From positions 36,071,795-36,135,794 of the forward strand of contig NC_092670.1 of assembly GCF_964355755.1 (NCBI RefSeq): a DNA stretch of 64,000 nucleotides, given 5' to 3'. The DNA is from Antedon mediterranea (taxonomy: Eukaryota; Echinodermata; Crinoidea; Comatulida; Antedonidae). The notes under the pieces were generated by a model. The model did not search any database and had not been told where the DNA came from. It saw only the letters and a list, made by a program, of their open reading frames with translations. A program made the translations under genes and the position numbers. Shown here piece by piece: positions 11,601 to 23,600 of the stretch (position 1 is the stretch's first letter; the number at the start of each line of letters is the position of its first letter).

Positions 11601-14600
11601 ATTTGTCATCCTTCAGGGCAGGTATTGTATGATTCCACTGTACATAGCCGTATACCTGCCCTGACGTATGACAAATAAGACATTTATTATTTGTCATCCT
11701 TCAGGGCAGGTATTGTATGATTCCACTGTACATAGCCGTATACCTGCCCTGACGTATGACAAATAAAACATTTATTATTTGTCATCCTTCAGGGCAGGTA
11801 TTGTATGATTCCACTGTACATAGCCGTTTCCCACAGGCCCACACAATGCACACCTGGATGGTGAAAAAAAAGTAATGTTTTTTCAATACTATTATGCCTC
11901 AAAATACATAGGCCTAATATAGACATTGTAGGCCTACAATGAAATTGTATAATGAACGTGAATGAAGTAAAAAGTGAAACAAATTGCAATCTGGTAGGCT
12001 ACTTTCCCCGCTGTTTGTAAATATGAGGCCTGCTGCAGTAAAGCATTCGTACGTATTTATATATATATTTTTCCAGTACCATAGACTGTTTGTCTATCTA
12101 TATATATTAATGGCAATCTTGTATTGACTATACTATGTATGCACTATAGATTAGTAAAAACGTAAGTTTTACGACGATTTGATTCAAATATAGGCCTATT
12201 CATTAAAAAGAAATTCTTATTTTTCAACATTAGATTGAATATTTTTACTTTCTTTTATTTACAGTTTTGTATTTTAAAAATAAAATGTATGTAATAATAC
12301 ATTCATTTAGAACATCACATTTTCTGTTTGGCTGATTCTTCATTTAGGTAGGCCTACATGGTATTAGACCGGGCGCCCGGAAGATTTATTCATGTGAAAA
12401 GATACAAAAGGTTTGATGATGTAAGGTGCGTATTAGGGCGAGATGCAATATTCGACATTGCTGCCGGGTCACAGCCTGTACATTGGGCCTGTGGGGATCA
12501 TAACATAGGGGGGTAAAAATGCATTTATTCATGTGAAGCGATACAAGGATAAACTTTGTTGGATATCATTCGTAGTGGGCTAATAATGATTACATCACCA
12601 ATGACAGCAACTTTATCCTGTACGGGGCGCCAAACAGCAACATTTTAGGGCCACGCCCAAATGGGTTTATTCATGTGAAGCGATACAAGGTTGAATCTTT
12701 TTTTAATGGCAGCAGTACATATTGGGGATGACAAAAACACCAATGACAGCAACTTTATCCTGTACATAAGCTCAGACAGCAGCCCTAAAGGTCCGCAGTT
12801 TCCCCCTATTCGGCTATATACTCGGCGCGTATGTCGTCCTATGGCGTTCAGCTGAGTTAGAAATACGTACTCGGACTGACAATAAATACAGAGTAGAATG
12901 CTAAAACAATAAATAAAGAGAGCAGTTGTTTCCTGTACCAAATCATCAAACATCAAACTCTTAGGAACTCACCCAAAATGGGTTTATCTATGAAGTATGT
13001 AATCATTTTTGAAAAAAAATGTTTTTTTTCTTCACTTTATTCGGTACCGTACCCAACAGCTCAAATACCCGAGGCTCCATTCGTGATCAACAATGTTGAT
13101 AATACAAACACATTCACGATAACGAGTGACTTTTATTTTATAATTGAAATAATATATCTTTATTTTAGAATAATAAATAAAACACTTAAAATAACCAACA
13201 GCAGATTTGTATTTTAGGGTAACATTTTGAACAATCAATATTATATCAAAATCATTATTTCGATCAAAATAATATAATTTAAGAATATTTTTCAGATAAA
13301 CTAAATAATTACACTCATAGTGATCGACACCGGTACCGATTATTGTACATAATTATTATAACTCGATTTAAATATTGTTTTAATTACACACGAGACACTA
13401 GTGATGTATATATGAAAAAAGGCAACAAAATCTAAATTTGCAACATTTTTTAACATAACATAACATAACATAATAGTAAAGTAAATAATAGTTCGAATTC
13501 AACATAATCATTTAGAGAATTGGTAAGGTATAGATTAGACTATCGATATCTTATTTGTCATACGTCAGGGCAGGTATACGACACTATGTACAGTGGAATC
13601 ATACAATCAACCTGCCCTGAAGGATGACAAATAATAAATATCTTATTTGTCATACGTCAGGGCAGGTATACGACTATGTACAGTGGAATCATAAAATACC
13701 TGCCCTGAAGGATGACAAATAATAAATGTCTTATTTGTCATACGTCGGGGCAGGTATACGGCTATGTACAGTGGAATCATACAATACCTGCCCTGAAGGA
13801 TGACAAATAATAAATGTCTTATTTGTCATACGTCAGGGCAGTTATACGGCTACGTACAGTGGAATCATACAATACCTGCCCTGAAGGATGACAAATAATA
13901 AATATCTTATTTGTCATACGTCAGGGCAGGTATACGACTATGTACAGTGGAATCATACAATACCTGCCCTGAAGGATGACAAATAATAAATGTCTTATAT
14001 GTCATACGTCAGGGCAGGTATACGGCTATGTACAGTGGAATCATACAATACCTGCCCTGAAGGATGACAAATAATGTTGTCTTATTTGTCATACGTCAGG
14101 GCAGGTATACAACTATGTACAGTTAAATCATACAATACCTGCCCTGAAGGATGACAAATAATAAATGTCTTATTTGTCATACGTCAGGGCAGGTATCGGC
14201 TATGTACAGTGGAATCATACAATACCTGCCCTGAAGGATGACAAATAATAAATGTCTTATTTGTCATACGTCAGGGCAGTTATACGGCTATGTACAGTGG
14301 AATCATACAATACCTGCCCTGAAGGATGACAAATAATAAATATCTTATTTGTCATACGTCAGGGCAGGTATACGACTATGTACAGTGGAATCATACAATA
14401 CCTGCCCTGAAGGATGAAAAATAATAAATGTCTTATTTGTCATACGTCAGGGCAGGTATACGGCTATGTACAGTGGAATCATACAATACCTGCCCTGAAG
14501 GATGACAAATAATCAATATCTTATTTGTCATACGTCAGGGCAGGTATACAACTATGTACAGTGAAATCATACAATACCTGCCCTGAAGGATGACAAATAA

Positions 14601-17600
14601 TAAATGTTTTATTTGTCATACGTCAGGGCAGGTATACGACTATGTACAGTGGAACCATACCATACCTGCCCTGAAGGATGACAAATAATCAATATCTTAT
14701 TTGTCATACGTCAGGGCAGGTATACGACTATGTACAGTGGAATCATACAATCCTGCCCTGAAGGATGACAAATAATAAATGTCTTATTTGTCATACGTCA
14801 GGGCAGTTATACGGCTATGTACAGTGGAATCATACAATACCTGCCCTGAAGGCTGACAAATAATAAATGTCTTATTTGTCATACGTCAGGGCAGGTATAC
14901 GACTATGTACAGTGGAATCATACAATAACCTGCCCTGAAGGATGACAAATAATAAATGTCTTATTTGTCATACGTCAGGGCAGTTATACGGCTATGTACA
15001 GTGGAATCATACAATACCTGCCCTGAAGGATGACAAATAATAAATATCTTATTTGTCATACGTCAGGGCAGGTATACGACTATGTACAGTGGAATCATAC
15101 AATACCTGCCCTGAAGGATGACAAATAATAAATATCTTATTTGTCATACGTCAGGGCAGGTATACGACTATGTACAGTGGAATCATACAATACCTGCCCT
15201 GAAGGATGAAAAATAATAAATGTCTTATTTGTCATACGTCAGGGCAGGTATACGGCTATGTACAGTGGAATCATACAATACCTGCCCTGAAGGATGACAA
15301 ATAATCAATATCTTATTTGTCATACGTCAGGGCAGGTATACAACTATGTACAGTGAAATCATACAATACCTGCCCTGAAGGATGACAAATAATAAATGTC
15401 TTATTTGTCATACGTCAGGGCAGGTATACGACTATGTACAGTGGAACCATACCATACCTGCCCTGAAGGATGACAAATAATCAATATCTTATTTGTCATA
15501 CGTCAGGGCAGGTATACGACTATGTACAGTGGAATCATACAATCCTGCCCTGAAGGATGACAAATAATAAATGTCTTATTTGTCATACGTCAGGGCAGTT
15601 ATACGGCTATGTACAGTGGAATCATACAATACCTGCCCTGAAGGCTGACAAATAATAAATGTCTTATTTGTCATACGTCAGGGCAGGTATACGACTATGT
15701 ACAGTGGAATCATACAATAACCTGCCCTGAAGGATGACAAATAATAAATGTCTTATTTGTCATACGTCAGGGCAGTTATACGGCTATGTACAGTGGAATC
15801 ATACAATACCTGCCCTGAAGGATGACAAATAATAAATATCTTATTTGTCATACGTCAGGGCAGGTATACGACTATGTACAGTGGAATCATACAATACCTG
15901 CCCCGAAGGATGACAAATATTAAATAATAAATGTCTTATTTGTCATACGTCAGGGCAGGTATACGGCTATGTACAGTGGAATCATACAATACCTGCCCTG
16001 AAGGATGACAAATAATCAATATCTTATTTGTCATACGTCAGGGCAGGTATACGACTATGTACAGTGAAATCATACAATACCTGCCCTGAAGGATGACAAA
16101 TAATAAATGTCTTATTTGTCATACGTCAGGGCAGGTATACGGCTATGTACAGTGGAATCATACAATACCTGCCCTGAAGGCTGACAAATAATAAATGTCT
16201 TATTTGTCATACGTCAGGGCAGGTATACGACTATGTACAGTGGAATCATACAATAACCTGCCCTGAAGGATGACAAATAATAAATGTCTTATTTGTCATA
16301 CGTCAGGGCAGGTATACGGCTATGTACAGTGGAATCATACAATACCTGTCCTGAAGGATGACAAATATTAAATGTCTTATTTGTCATACGTCAGGGCAGG
16401 TATACGACTATGTACAGTGGAACCATACCATACCTGCCCTGAAGGATGACAAATAATCAATATCTTATTTGTCATACGTCAGGGCAGGTATACGACTATG
16501 TACAGTGGAATCATACAATCCTGCCCTGAAGGATGACAAATAATAAAATAATGTTGTCTTATTTGTCATACGTCAGGGCAGGTATACGGCTATGTACAGT
16601 GGAATCATACAATACCTGCCCTGAAGGATGACAAATAATAACTGTCATGTAATTTCATAATTTCATGTGTATTAGCCTATATAGCTGAGGAGGATGGTCT
16701 GGGAAAGCGATATACTGTATATTTAAGTAATACGGTAGAAAATAGCGAAGTACGAGTAAAATACTACATGGCCGGACCGCAAGTAAAATACGATATATAT
16801 ATGATGACGTAGTAGATATCTACACATGCGTAGAAGAACTCCTGGATTGGAGTAGGGAGATTTAGATCCTTCCACTTTGAATAGCTGTTAAAGGCAAATT
16901 TAACGCTTCAATGACTTGAGCCACTCTGTTAGCCAATCAAATTGCCTGTTTCAGGATTCCGTAGCAACAAGACTGGTTTGCTTATACCAAAAGGTTATTA
17001 AAGAATGTGTTTGATTGGCTATACTATTATTTTACATGACCTACAACCTTTATCTTTGGAAAGATTTTTTCACGAGCTTTCTAAAAATACCACACATTAA
17101 GGGGTCTTCTCATAATCAAAGAGGTAAAAGTTGGTTAGAACTAGACACAAATTACAGAATAGAACTTGATTTTTTCCCCAAAGACGAAAAAGGGGGTCTC
17201 ATTAAAATGTTATTTTCATTGATTTATACTTATAATTTCTTTAAAATACATAGATTTTTGGAATCTACGGTAAATTTTCTGTAAGATTATTTAAAAAACT
17301 AAAAATGGTCAAGATATAGGTTTTACACATTCAGAAGCATTTTACAGAAATCCCTTGCTGCCGACAAACGCCTGGTTTTGGTTTGGCGGTACACATTTGT
17401 TCAAACGGATTAATAATCCGTTTAAACAAATTAGTAATTCGTTTGAACGAATTAGTAATCCGTTTAAACAAATTAGTAATTCGTTTGAACGGATTAGTAA
17501 TCCGTTTAAACAAATTACTAATCCGTTTGAAGATTGACAGATTGACAGATTATTAATCTGTTTAAACAAATTAGTAATTACTATTAACAAATTATTAATT

Positions 17601-20600
17601 CGTTTAAACGGATTACTAATTCGTTTGAACGAATTAGTAATCCGTTTAAACAAATTACTAATCCGTTTGAACGGATTCCTAATTCGTTTTAACAGATTAT
17701 TAATCTGTTTAAACAAATTATTAATTTGTTTAAACAAATTAATAATTTGTTCAAACGGATTACTAATTCGTTTGAACAAATTAGTAATCCGTTTAAACAA
17801 ATTACTAATCCGTTTGAACGGATTCCTAATTCGTTTTAACAGATTATTAATCTGTTTAAACAAATTATTAATTTGTTTAAACAAATTACAACATATACTT
17901 TAAATGGCACTTGTCGTATATGTTGCAATTCGTTTGAACGGATTACTAATTCTTTTGAACAGATTATTAATCCGTTCAAACGAATTACCAATTCGTTAGA
18001 ACGGATTACGTTCGAAAAACATATACTTAAAATGGCATTAATGGGCTTTCGTACATATTTACAATAACTTAAATGGTAACATTAATAAGAAACTGTTTCT
18101 GGGATCGGAAAAAAAAGTTAAAATAAAACTGCATGGCAAACTAATGGTTTCAGATATTTCATTTAACAAATAAAAATTTAACTATGGCTCATTATGATTG
18201 TATTTGGAATGTTAAAATTTTGAATATTTAAATGTAATTCTTTTCTTTTTTATTAGGAATTACTTTGCCAGTTAAACCACTATAACTCCAAAGTCCGACA
18301 AGATTCTCTTTGGGGCATGAAAGAACTTCTTACCAAACACCCAGAACTTATATCTGAACACTTGGCTCTCCTTGTGGATAACTTCTGTACATTATTCACT
18401 GACAAGCAGGCGTCTGTCAGAAAAGCAACGATATCACTGCTAGCCCTACTGTTCGCAAACACACATGAGAATGATATGTCTCCGTTTATGTCCATTCTTG
18501 TGGTTTACCTCTGCAGTGCAATGACCCATATTGACGAGAGTGTACAACTTGATTCGTTGTCTGTCCTCGACCTTTGCCTCGACTCGTATCCGAATTTGAT
18601 CGTGCCACACAGTCAAGAACTCTTGATGAACTTTGTCAGCCAGATTACGAGGCAGCGAAGCATGAAACCAGACTTTGAAAATGCAGATCTTGAGCTAATT
18701 GTGAACCCTGATAGAAAAATGACATCACAATCTTGGAGGTTAAAGGTCATTATCATTCATGAATACATTTTAGTAATTGCAGTTAAATCACCTGTTAAGC
18801 TCTGTCTACACTATCAAACTAGCTTGCAAAAAAAATGTAAATATGCTAGTGATATGACATCATCATCACATTTTTTTGTCACATAAAGTTTGATAGTGTA
18901 TGCTTTACAATATTTGACTATTGTGTGATGTATATTTATAAATTGATAGTAGATAGTGCTGTGCATTACATTCTTATTCACTTTCGTTTCTAGGTATTGG
19001 CAAGGTTACGTAAATTTCTCCAGTCATTGCTGGAGACAAGGAAAGTTGATGTAAGTGCTGTCGACACCTCAGGGGTAACAGCTATCAGATGGGATGAAAC
19101 CAATGGAAATAATCTGCATTTTAAACCGTTTCTTTTAGAAGGTTTTACATTAAGGTTAGAGTAGTCAATATTTTGGTTGAATTTTCATTTATTGTTAGTT
19201 TATTTATTGAATATTCTATTTGTAAGTATACAGTACAACTCTTCTTAACAATTTTTTCAATCTTCTATCAACTAAAAGTCGTAGTTAGTCATGTCTCGGG
19301 TCACATTCTATGGTCACCGTACAGATAGGCTACTACATCAGTACTTCTATGAATGGATGACTAGTTGGTGACAAGAACGCTAGTTGGTCATACCCAGTAC
19401 CGTTTTGATTTTACGATCATTCGGGAAACCACCTCACGACGTTATTTATATCCTTATTTATGTACTACATATAGTACTGTAGAACCAATCGTTCCGAACA
19501 CTCTTTATTAAATGGACACTTCGGATAAAGTATGGGGAAATGTATGTTTTAACGCTTTGGGCTAACTAATTACCACATTTCTATAGCGCCCTTTTCATGG
19601 ATAATCACGCTCAAAGGCGCTTTACATAGCACATTATTACCTTGATAATTTTTTTTAGCAAACGCGTATGGAAACATACTCCCATAATAATGCAGCTAGT
19701 AATCGGTGCAAAGTTGTGTCTTGATCTAACCAGCACCCATTTTCTATACCTAAGAGGAGAGAGGCAAGTGTAAGTGTCTTGCTTAAGCATACAAGCAATG
19801 CGACGAGCGTTCGATTCGAACCACGATCTCACTATTAGTAATCCAACACAACGCGCCACACGCCCTTACTGACTCCTATTAAGGGGACAATTTGTTGTAC
19901 CCTATAGGAGGTGTCCCCTTAATAGAGGTTCTAATGTAAGTAACCCATATCCTTTACATTTATATCTATGAGCGTACTGTCACTCCCATTTCAGTTTTCC
20001 TGATACCCCTGCTTAAATATCTACCTTTTATCATCAGCTCTGTATTGTTATTTTCAGGTCACTGACCTCTGACACCAATTCACAGACCAACCAACTATCT
20101 AGTGTGGGTGATGTGGTTTCATTTGTAAACAAAGTGATTCCACTTCTTATGCAATCATGGATGGAAGTGTCTCCGTCTCTCATGAGTACAGAAAGCGGAC
20201 TGTTACCTGTTGCTATGGAAACGTTAGAAGCTGTTCTTGGCGTGTTGTGTCTGTTGTTGAAATGGGTTCGTGTTACTTGTATGGAGAAAGATGATTTTAA
20301 GGTATTAGTTAATAATTAATGTATATCCTCGGGTATAATCCCACCTCCCAACTTTATGTCTGATTTCACAAACAGACATACCCCGGGTATAATCCCAGTA
20401 TTGACTGTTGATCTGGATATAGGCCTCTCTAGCCAGTTCTGATGAGTTTTTACAAGAAATGCTTACCAATAATTGTTTTTCCTGAACCAGGCTTTCCCCA
20501 CTAGGGGGTGGGGTTATACCAGACGATATACGGTTATTATATTTTTTTTTTTTATCATTTCACATTTATATTCCTTCTAATTGATACATGAAACAAAATA

Positions 20601-23600
20601 ATTTTGCCATCTTGGCCTTTTATAAATTTTCAGTATATCACTGGGTGAATTTATAAAGGCCTTTCCTGTCAGTCAATATTAATGCTGTCATAAAATCCAA
20701 CATGATTATAAAATGTGGTTTTTTTTCTTTAGCCTTTAGATAAACTCCTTGCCCAACATAAAAAAGAATTTAGCCAACGATTGTTTACATCGTTTCCACT
20801 CATCGAAAACAGTCATGGTTCAAACAAACGCAAGAAGGGAAAGCAATCGGGTGTCCAGACGTCTAACCTGGCATTAGCTGAAATCATGACATACTTCATC
20901 AACAAAGATAAACCTTTAAAAGGATGGTATCAGAGGCTACATGATCACTTTGTTGATGATCTTTCTGATTACTGTACTGTTGATCATGTGACCGCTGTGC
21001 TGAGTATTGTGAAGAGGCTAATTGGAGTCCTTAACAAATCTGGTATTATTATCTTTTAATAGGATTGTTATTTTTAAAATTTCAATGACTTGTGATAGCT
21101 TACTGCACCAACCCCAATTTATATAATATAATTATGTATCTGTGGTTACAGCATACTTTGATAATAAATAACGTGCATGTCTTTTTTGTTCCAGATGCAA
21201 ACACTCTTCTAGAGGTACTCTGCGATCTCCACAAAAAGTTCCATCAGAAATCGCAAGTTCGGGGATTCCTTCTTCGATTTCTCTCGGACATAGCTATGAA
21301 GGAATCTGGGTAAGAATGTTATACTTGAAGCTTTTGACCTGGTGACCAATAGAGCGTGACATAACATAGCATACCTTTGTGCTTAATAACAGAAAATATA
21401 TTAAGTAAAGAGTTAAGTTAAAGAGTCGCTATCCAATGATCAATTATCATGAAAGCCCCAGTGGTCTAATGGTTAGGACATCTGCATATTCGGCAGAAGG
21501 TTCCAGGTTTTAATCTCGGTTGGGACGGATTTTTCTCATTCTCACAGATTTCCTCATATTTATCGTTTCAAATTAGTTCTGTGCCTGTTTTGTTTACAAG
21601 TACAATTTTAATATATAATCAATAGCAAACTACTATTAACAATTTTACTTTTCTAGTTTTGAATCTGTGAATGAATGGGTAAGCAGCCTTCCTACTGAAG
21701 TCCTTAGACTAAACATTGGAAAGTCGTGTGACCGAAGTAATGTCAAATCATGTGACATTAGTGACATCATTCAAGTGATATCAAAAGCTGCATCCAGAGG
21801 TCACCAAACTGTTCTGCAAGGATTTCAAGACAATATAGTGAAGTTAATGGGTATGTCAGCTCAATGTACACTGTATTCATTAATTTATATTTAACTTATA
21901 TAGTGCATGCCATGTGGTGGTAGGGCCCTATGTATGACAGACAACAAATTAAATTAGATCCTCTGTTCCTAATGGATCTCAGTGTGTATAAAGTGTCATT
22001 TCAATCTACTAATTGGTTTCAGAGGCTTTTTGGAAAATGAAAATAACAGTGCAATATAGTATGTGCCTAAAATAGTTAATAGCTTGAAACAAAAAATGTA
22101 TACCTACTGTATATCTGCAAAGACTCTTTAAAGGTTGTCTGTGAACTCACAAAAAATTCCATCAGAAATCACAAAAAAAATATTGATACCTAAATCTCTA
22201 CCATTAGACCATCGGGATGGCCTTCTCTTGCAAGTATCAGCTCTTGAACAACGTGAGCTGGTTCAACTTCTCTACTGGGTACCAATACTTGGTAAGGATC
22301 TGCTCAGGGAACTTGCTTTTGCTAGTATGGATGAGAGGCTAACATGTGATAATATAGCGTTTGCTTTCCAGTTATTAACCATTCGGTAAGTCTTTACTTT
22401 ACCTTTCTGTGGTTTGATTTTGTAAGTGAGTTTAACTCACCAGTGCAACGTTGGTATTTCCTTTGACAATTTATTTATGGTAGAGCGGCAACGGCAAGGG
22501 GAGATATTGGACTATCTATTTGGAGGCATGGGTTTGAGACCTGTCTATTAGCTTATTCACTTACTGTAATAGTCAATTTCAAGAGTTGCACCACCATCTG
22601 TGTGTGTGTGTAAACTGTAAACTCTAGCCATTGCTTATATCCTTTTGGTAATGTAAGATACTTTGCTTTTATTGCCTCATCCTTTGAATTGGAAATAAAG
22701 CCGTACATACGTTACACATGTGGACAAAAACTTAAAAGATCGTCTCCTGTTCTGCTTAAAGATAAATAAAGGAAAAAATAAATTGAAAAAATAAATAATT
22801 TGTTTATTTTACTCTTCTTGTTTTTATATTACTAGATTTTCAAGCTGTGAAACACATGAAATTGATGAACTATTAAGCTGCCTTTTAACCAGTAATTTAG
22901 GTAAGCTACTGGATTGAAATTCTTGTGGAAAAAAAAACCAACCAAAATATACAGTTGATGTTTTATAACGTTATTCATGATTACTTAAATATCTCTGCAG
23001 GTTTAACAATGGAGGTTCTAAACAATCTTGAATTAGAAGCATCGGGGAAAGAAAAGAACGATGATGTGTTACTCATACGACCTCCGACCTATTGTTACAT
23101 AGTTTTACAGTCATGTGACTCTAAAGATTATTTCCGACAAACCAGGATATGTAAGGTGTGTATATTTAAGTGTTAGAAAATTGGTACAGTATTTCTGATT
23201 TTAGTTGACACAGTTTGTTTGATTTCCATATTCTTTTAGATAATTTGTGATTGCTTTAAACAACTTGAAATCAGTGGACGTGTGTGGATAAGTTATCAAT
23301 TAGCTGTATATAATCTACTTGTAAGTATCGTCTATTTTCTGCCTCCATTATATTTATTGATTGACTAAAATATTTGGTTTATTACACCGAGACCCCTACT
23401 CGTCTTGAAAGATGTACTAGGTTCTTTAAGCTAGATCAGCTAGATGGGTACACTGGACCTAAGGTTTATAGTCTTTATCCGAGTAGACTCTTTCTACCAC
23501 CAGAACCATGAAACGGGTGAGCCTTGAACCCTTACCGATGTAATGGCTACGTAATTACGGTTTTAAGAAGAAATACAAACTTTCTTTTATTAATTTATAT

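Larger units (their letters stand above)
11012..16873. mobile_element. Inner foldback element, 5.86 kb, 9-bp TSD (MULE/FB-like)
   Basis: Starts GGAAGGATCTAAATCTCCC and ends with the exact reverse complement at 16873. The 9-base direct repeat ACTTTGAAT lies at 11003-11011 and 16874-16882. The first ~220 bp (11012-11230) are inverted at 16645-16873, including TCTACTACGTCATCATATAT and a TCCTCCTCAGC block. Inside these ends the arms continue as arrays of an ~87-bp hairpin unit, short on the left and long on the right. A 9-bp duplication and long modular arms are the features of Mutator-related foldback elements; that family assignment is inference. No transposase ORF is seen in the 1.7-kb centre. 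Confidence 0.88.
8985..18052. mobile_element. Outer foldback/TIR element, 9.07 kb, 8-bp TSD
   Basis: The left end ACGAAAGCCCATTAATGCCA is repeated in inverse orientation at the right end (to 18052). ACATATTT flanks it exactly at 8977-8984 and 18053-18060. Arms of about 0.7 kb are inverted copies of each other: a ~50-bp terminal segment, then 22-bp satellite, a CAACATATAC-type spacer, more satellite, and an inner edge AACCAGGC-TTTGTCG seen near 9715-9730 and 17365-17380. The interior outside the nested element (about 9735-11002 and 16883-17364) has no recognisable transposase, so it looks non-autonomous. An 8-bp duplication fits hAT- or P-like superfamilies, but the ends are not diagnostic. 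Confidence 0.88.

Noticed and set aside
13548-16640. Palindromic repeat array resembling a CRISPR or an origin
   Set aside because: The units are contiguous with no variable spacers and are the arm of a transposon with a 9-bp target duplication.
17015-17284. 89-codon ORF as a transposase fragment
   Set aside because: No catalytic or DNA-binding motif recognised; composition is like the surrounding AT-rich DNA.
18746-18886. Read-through of TEX10 exon 2 into the intron as coding
   Set aside because: A clean GT donor at 18746 restores the conserved SWRLKVLARLRKFL join with exon 3; the read-through enters an M1 MITE.
21455-21530. Possible tRNA gene
   Set aside because: A-box-like head but mutated T-loop and a SINE tail shared with 3788-3962.
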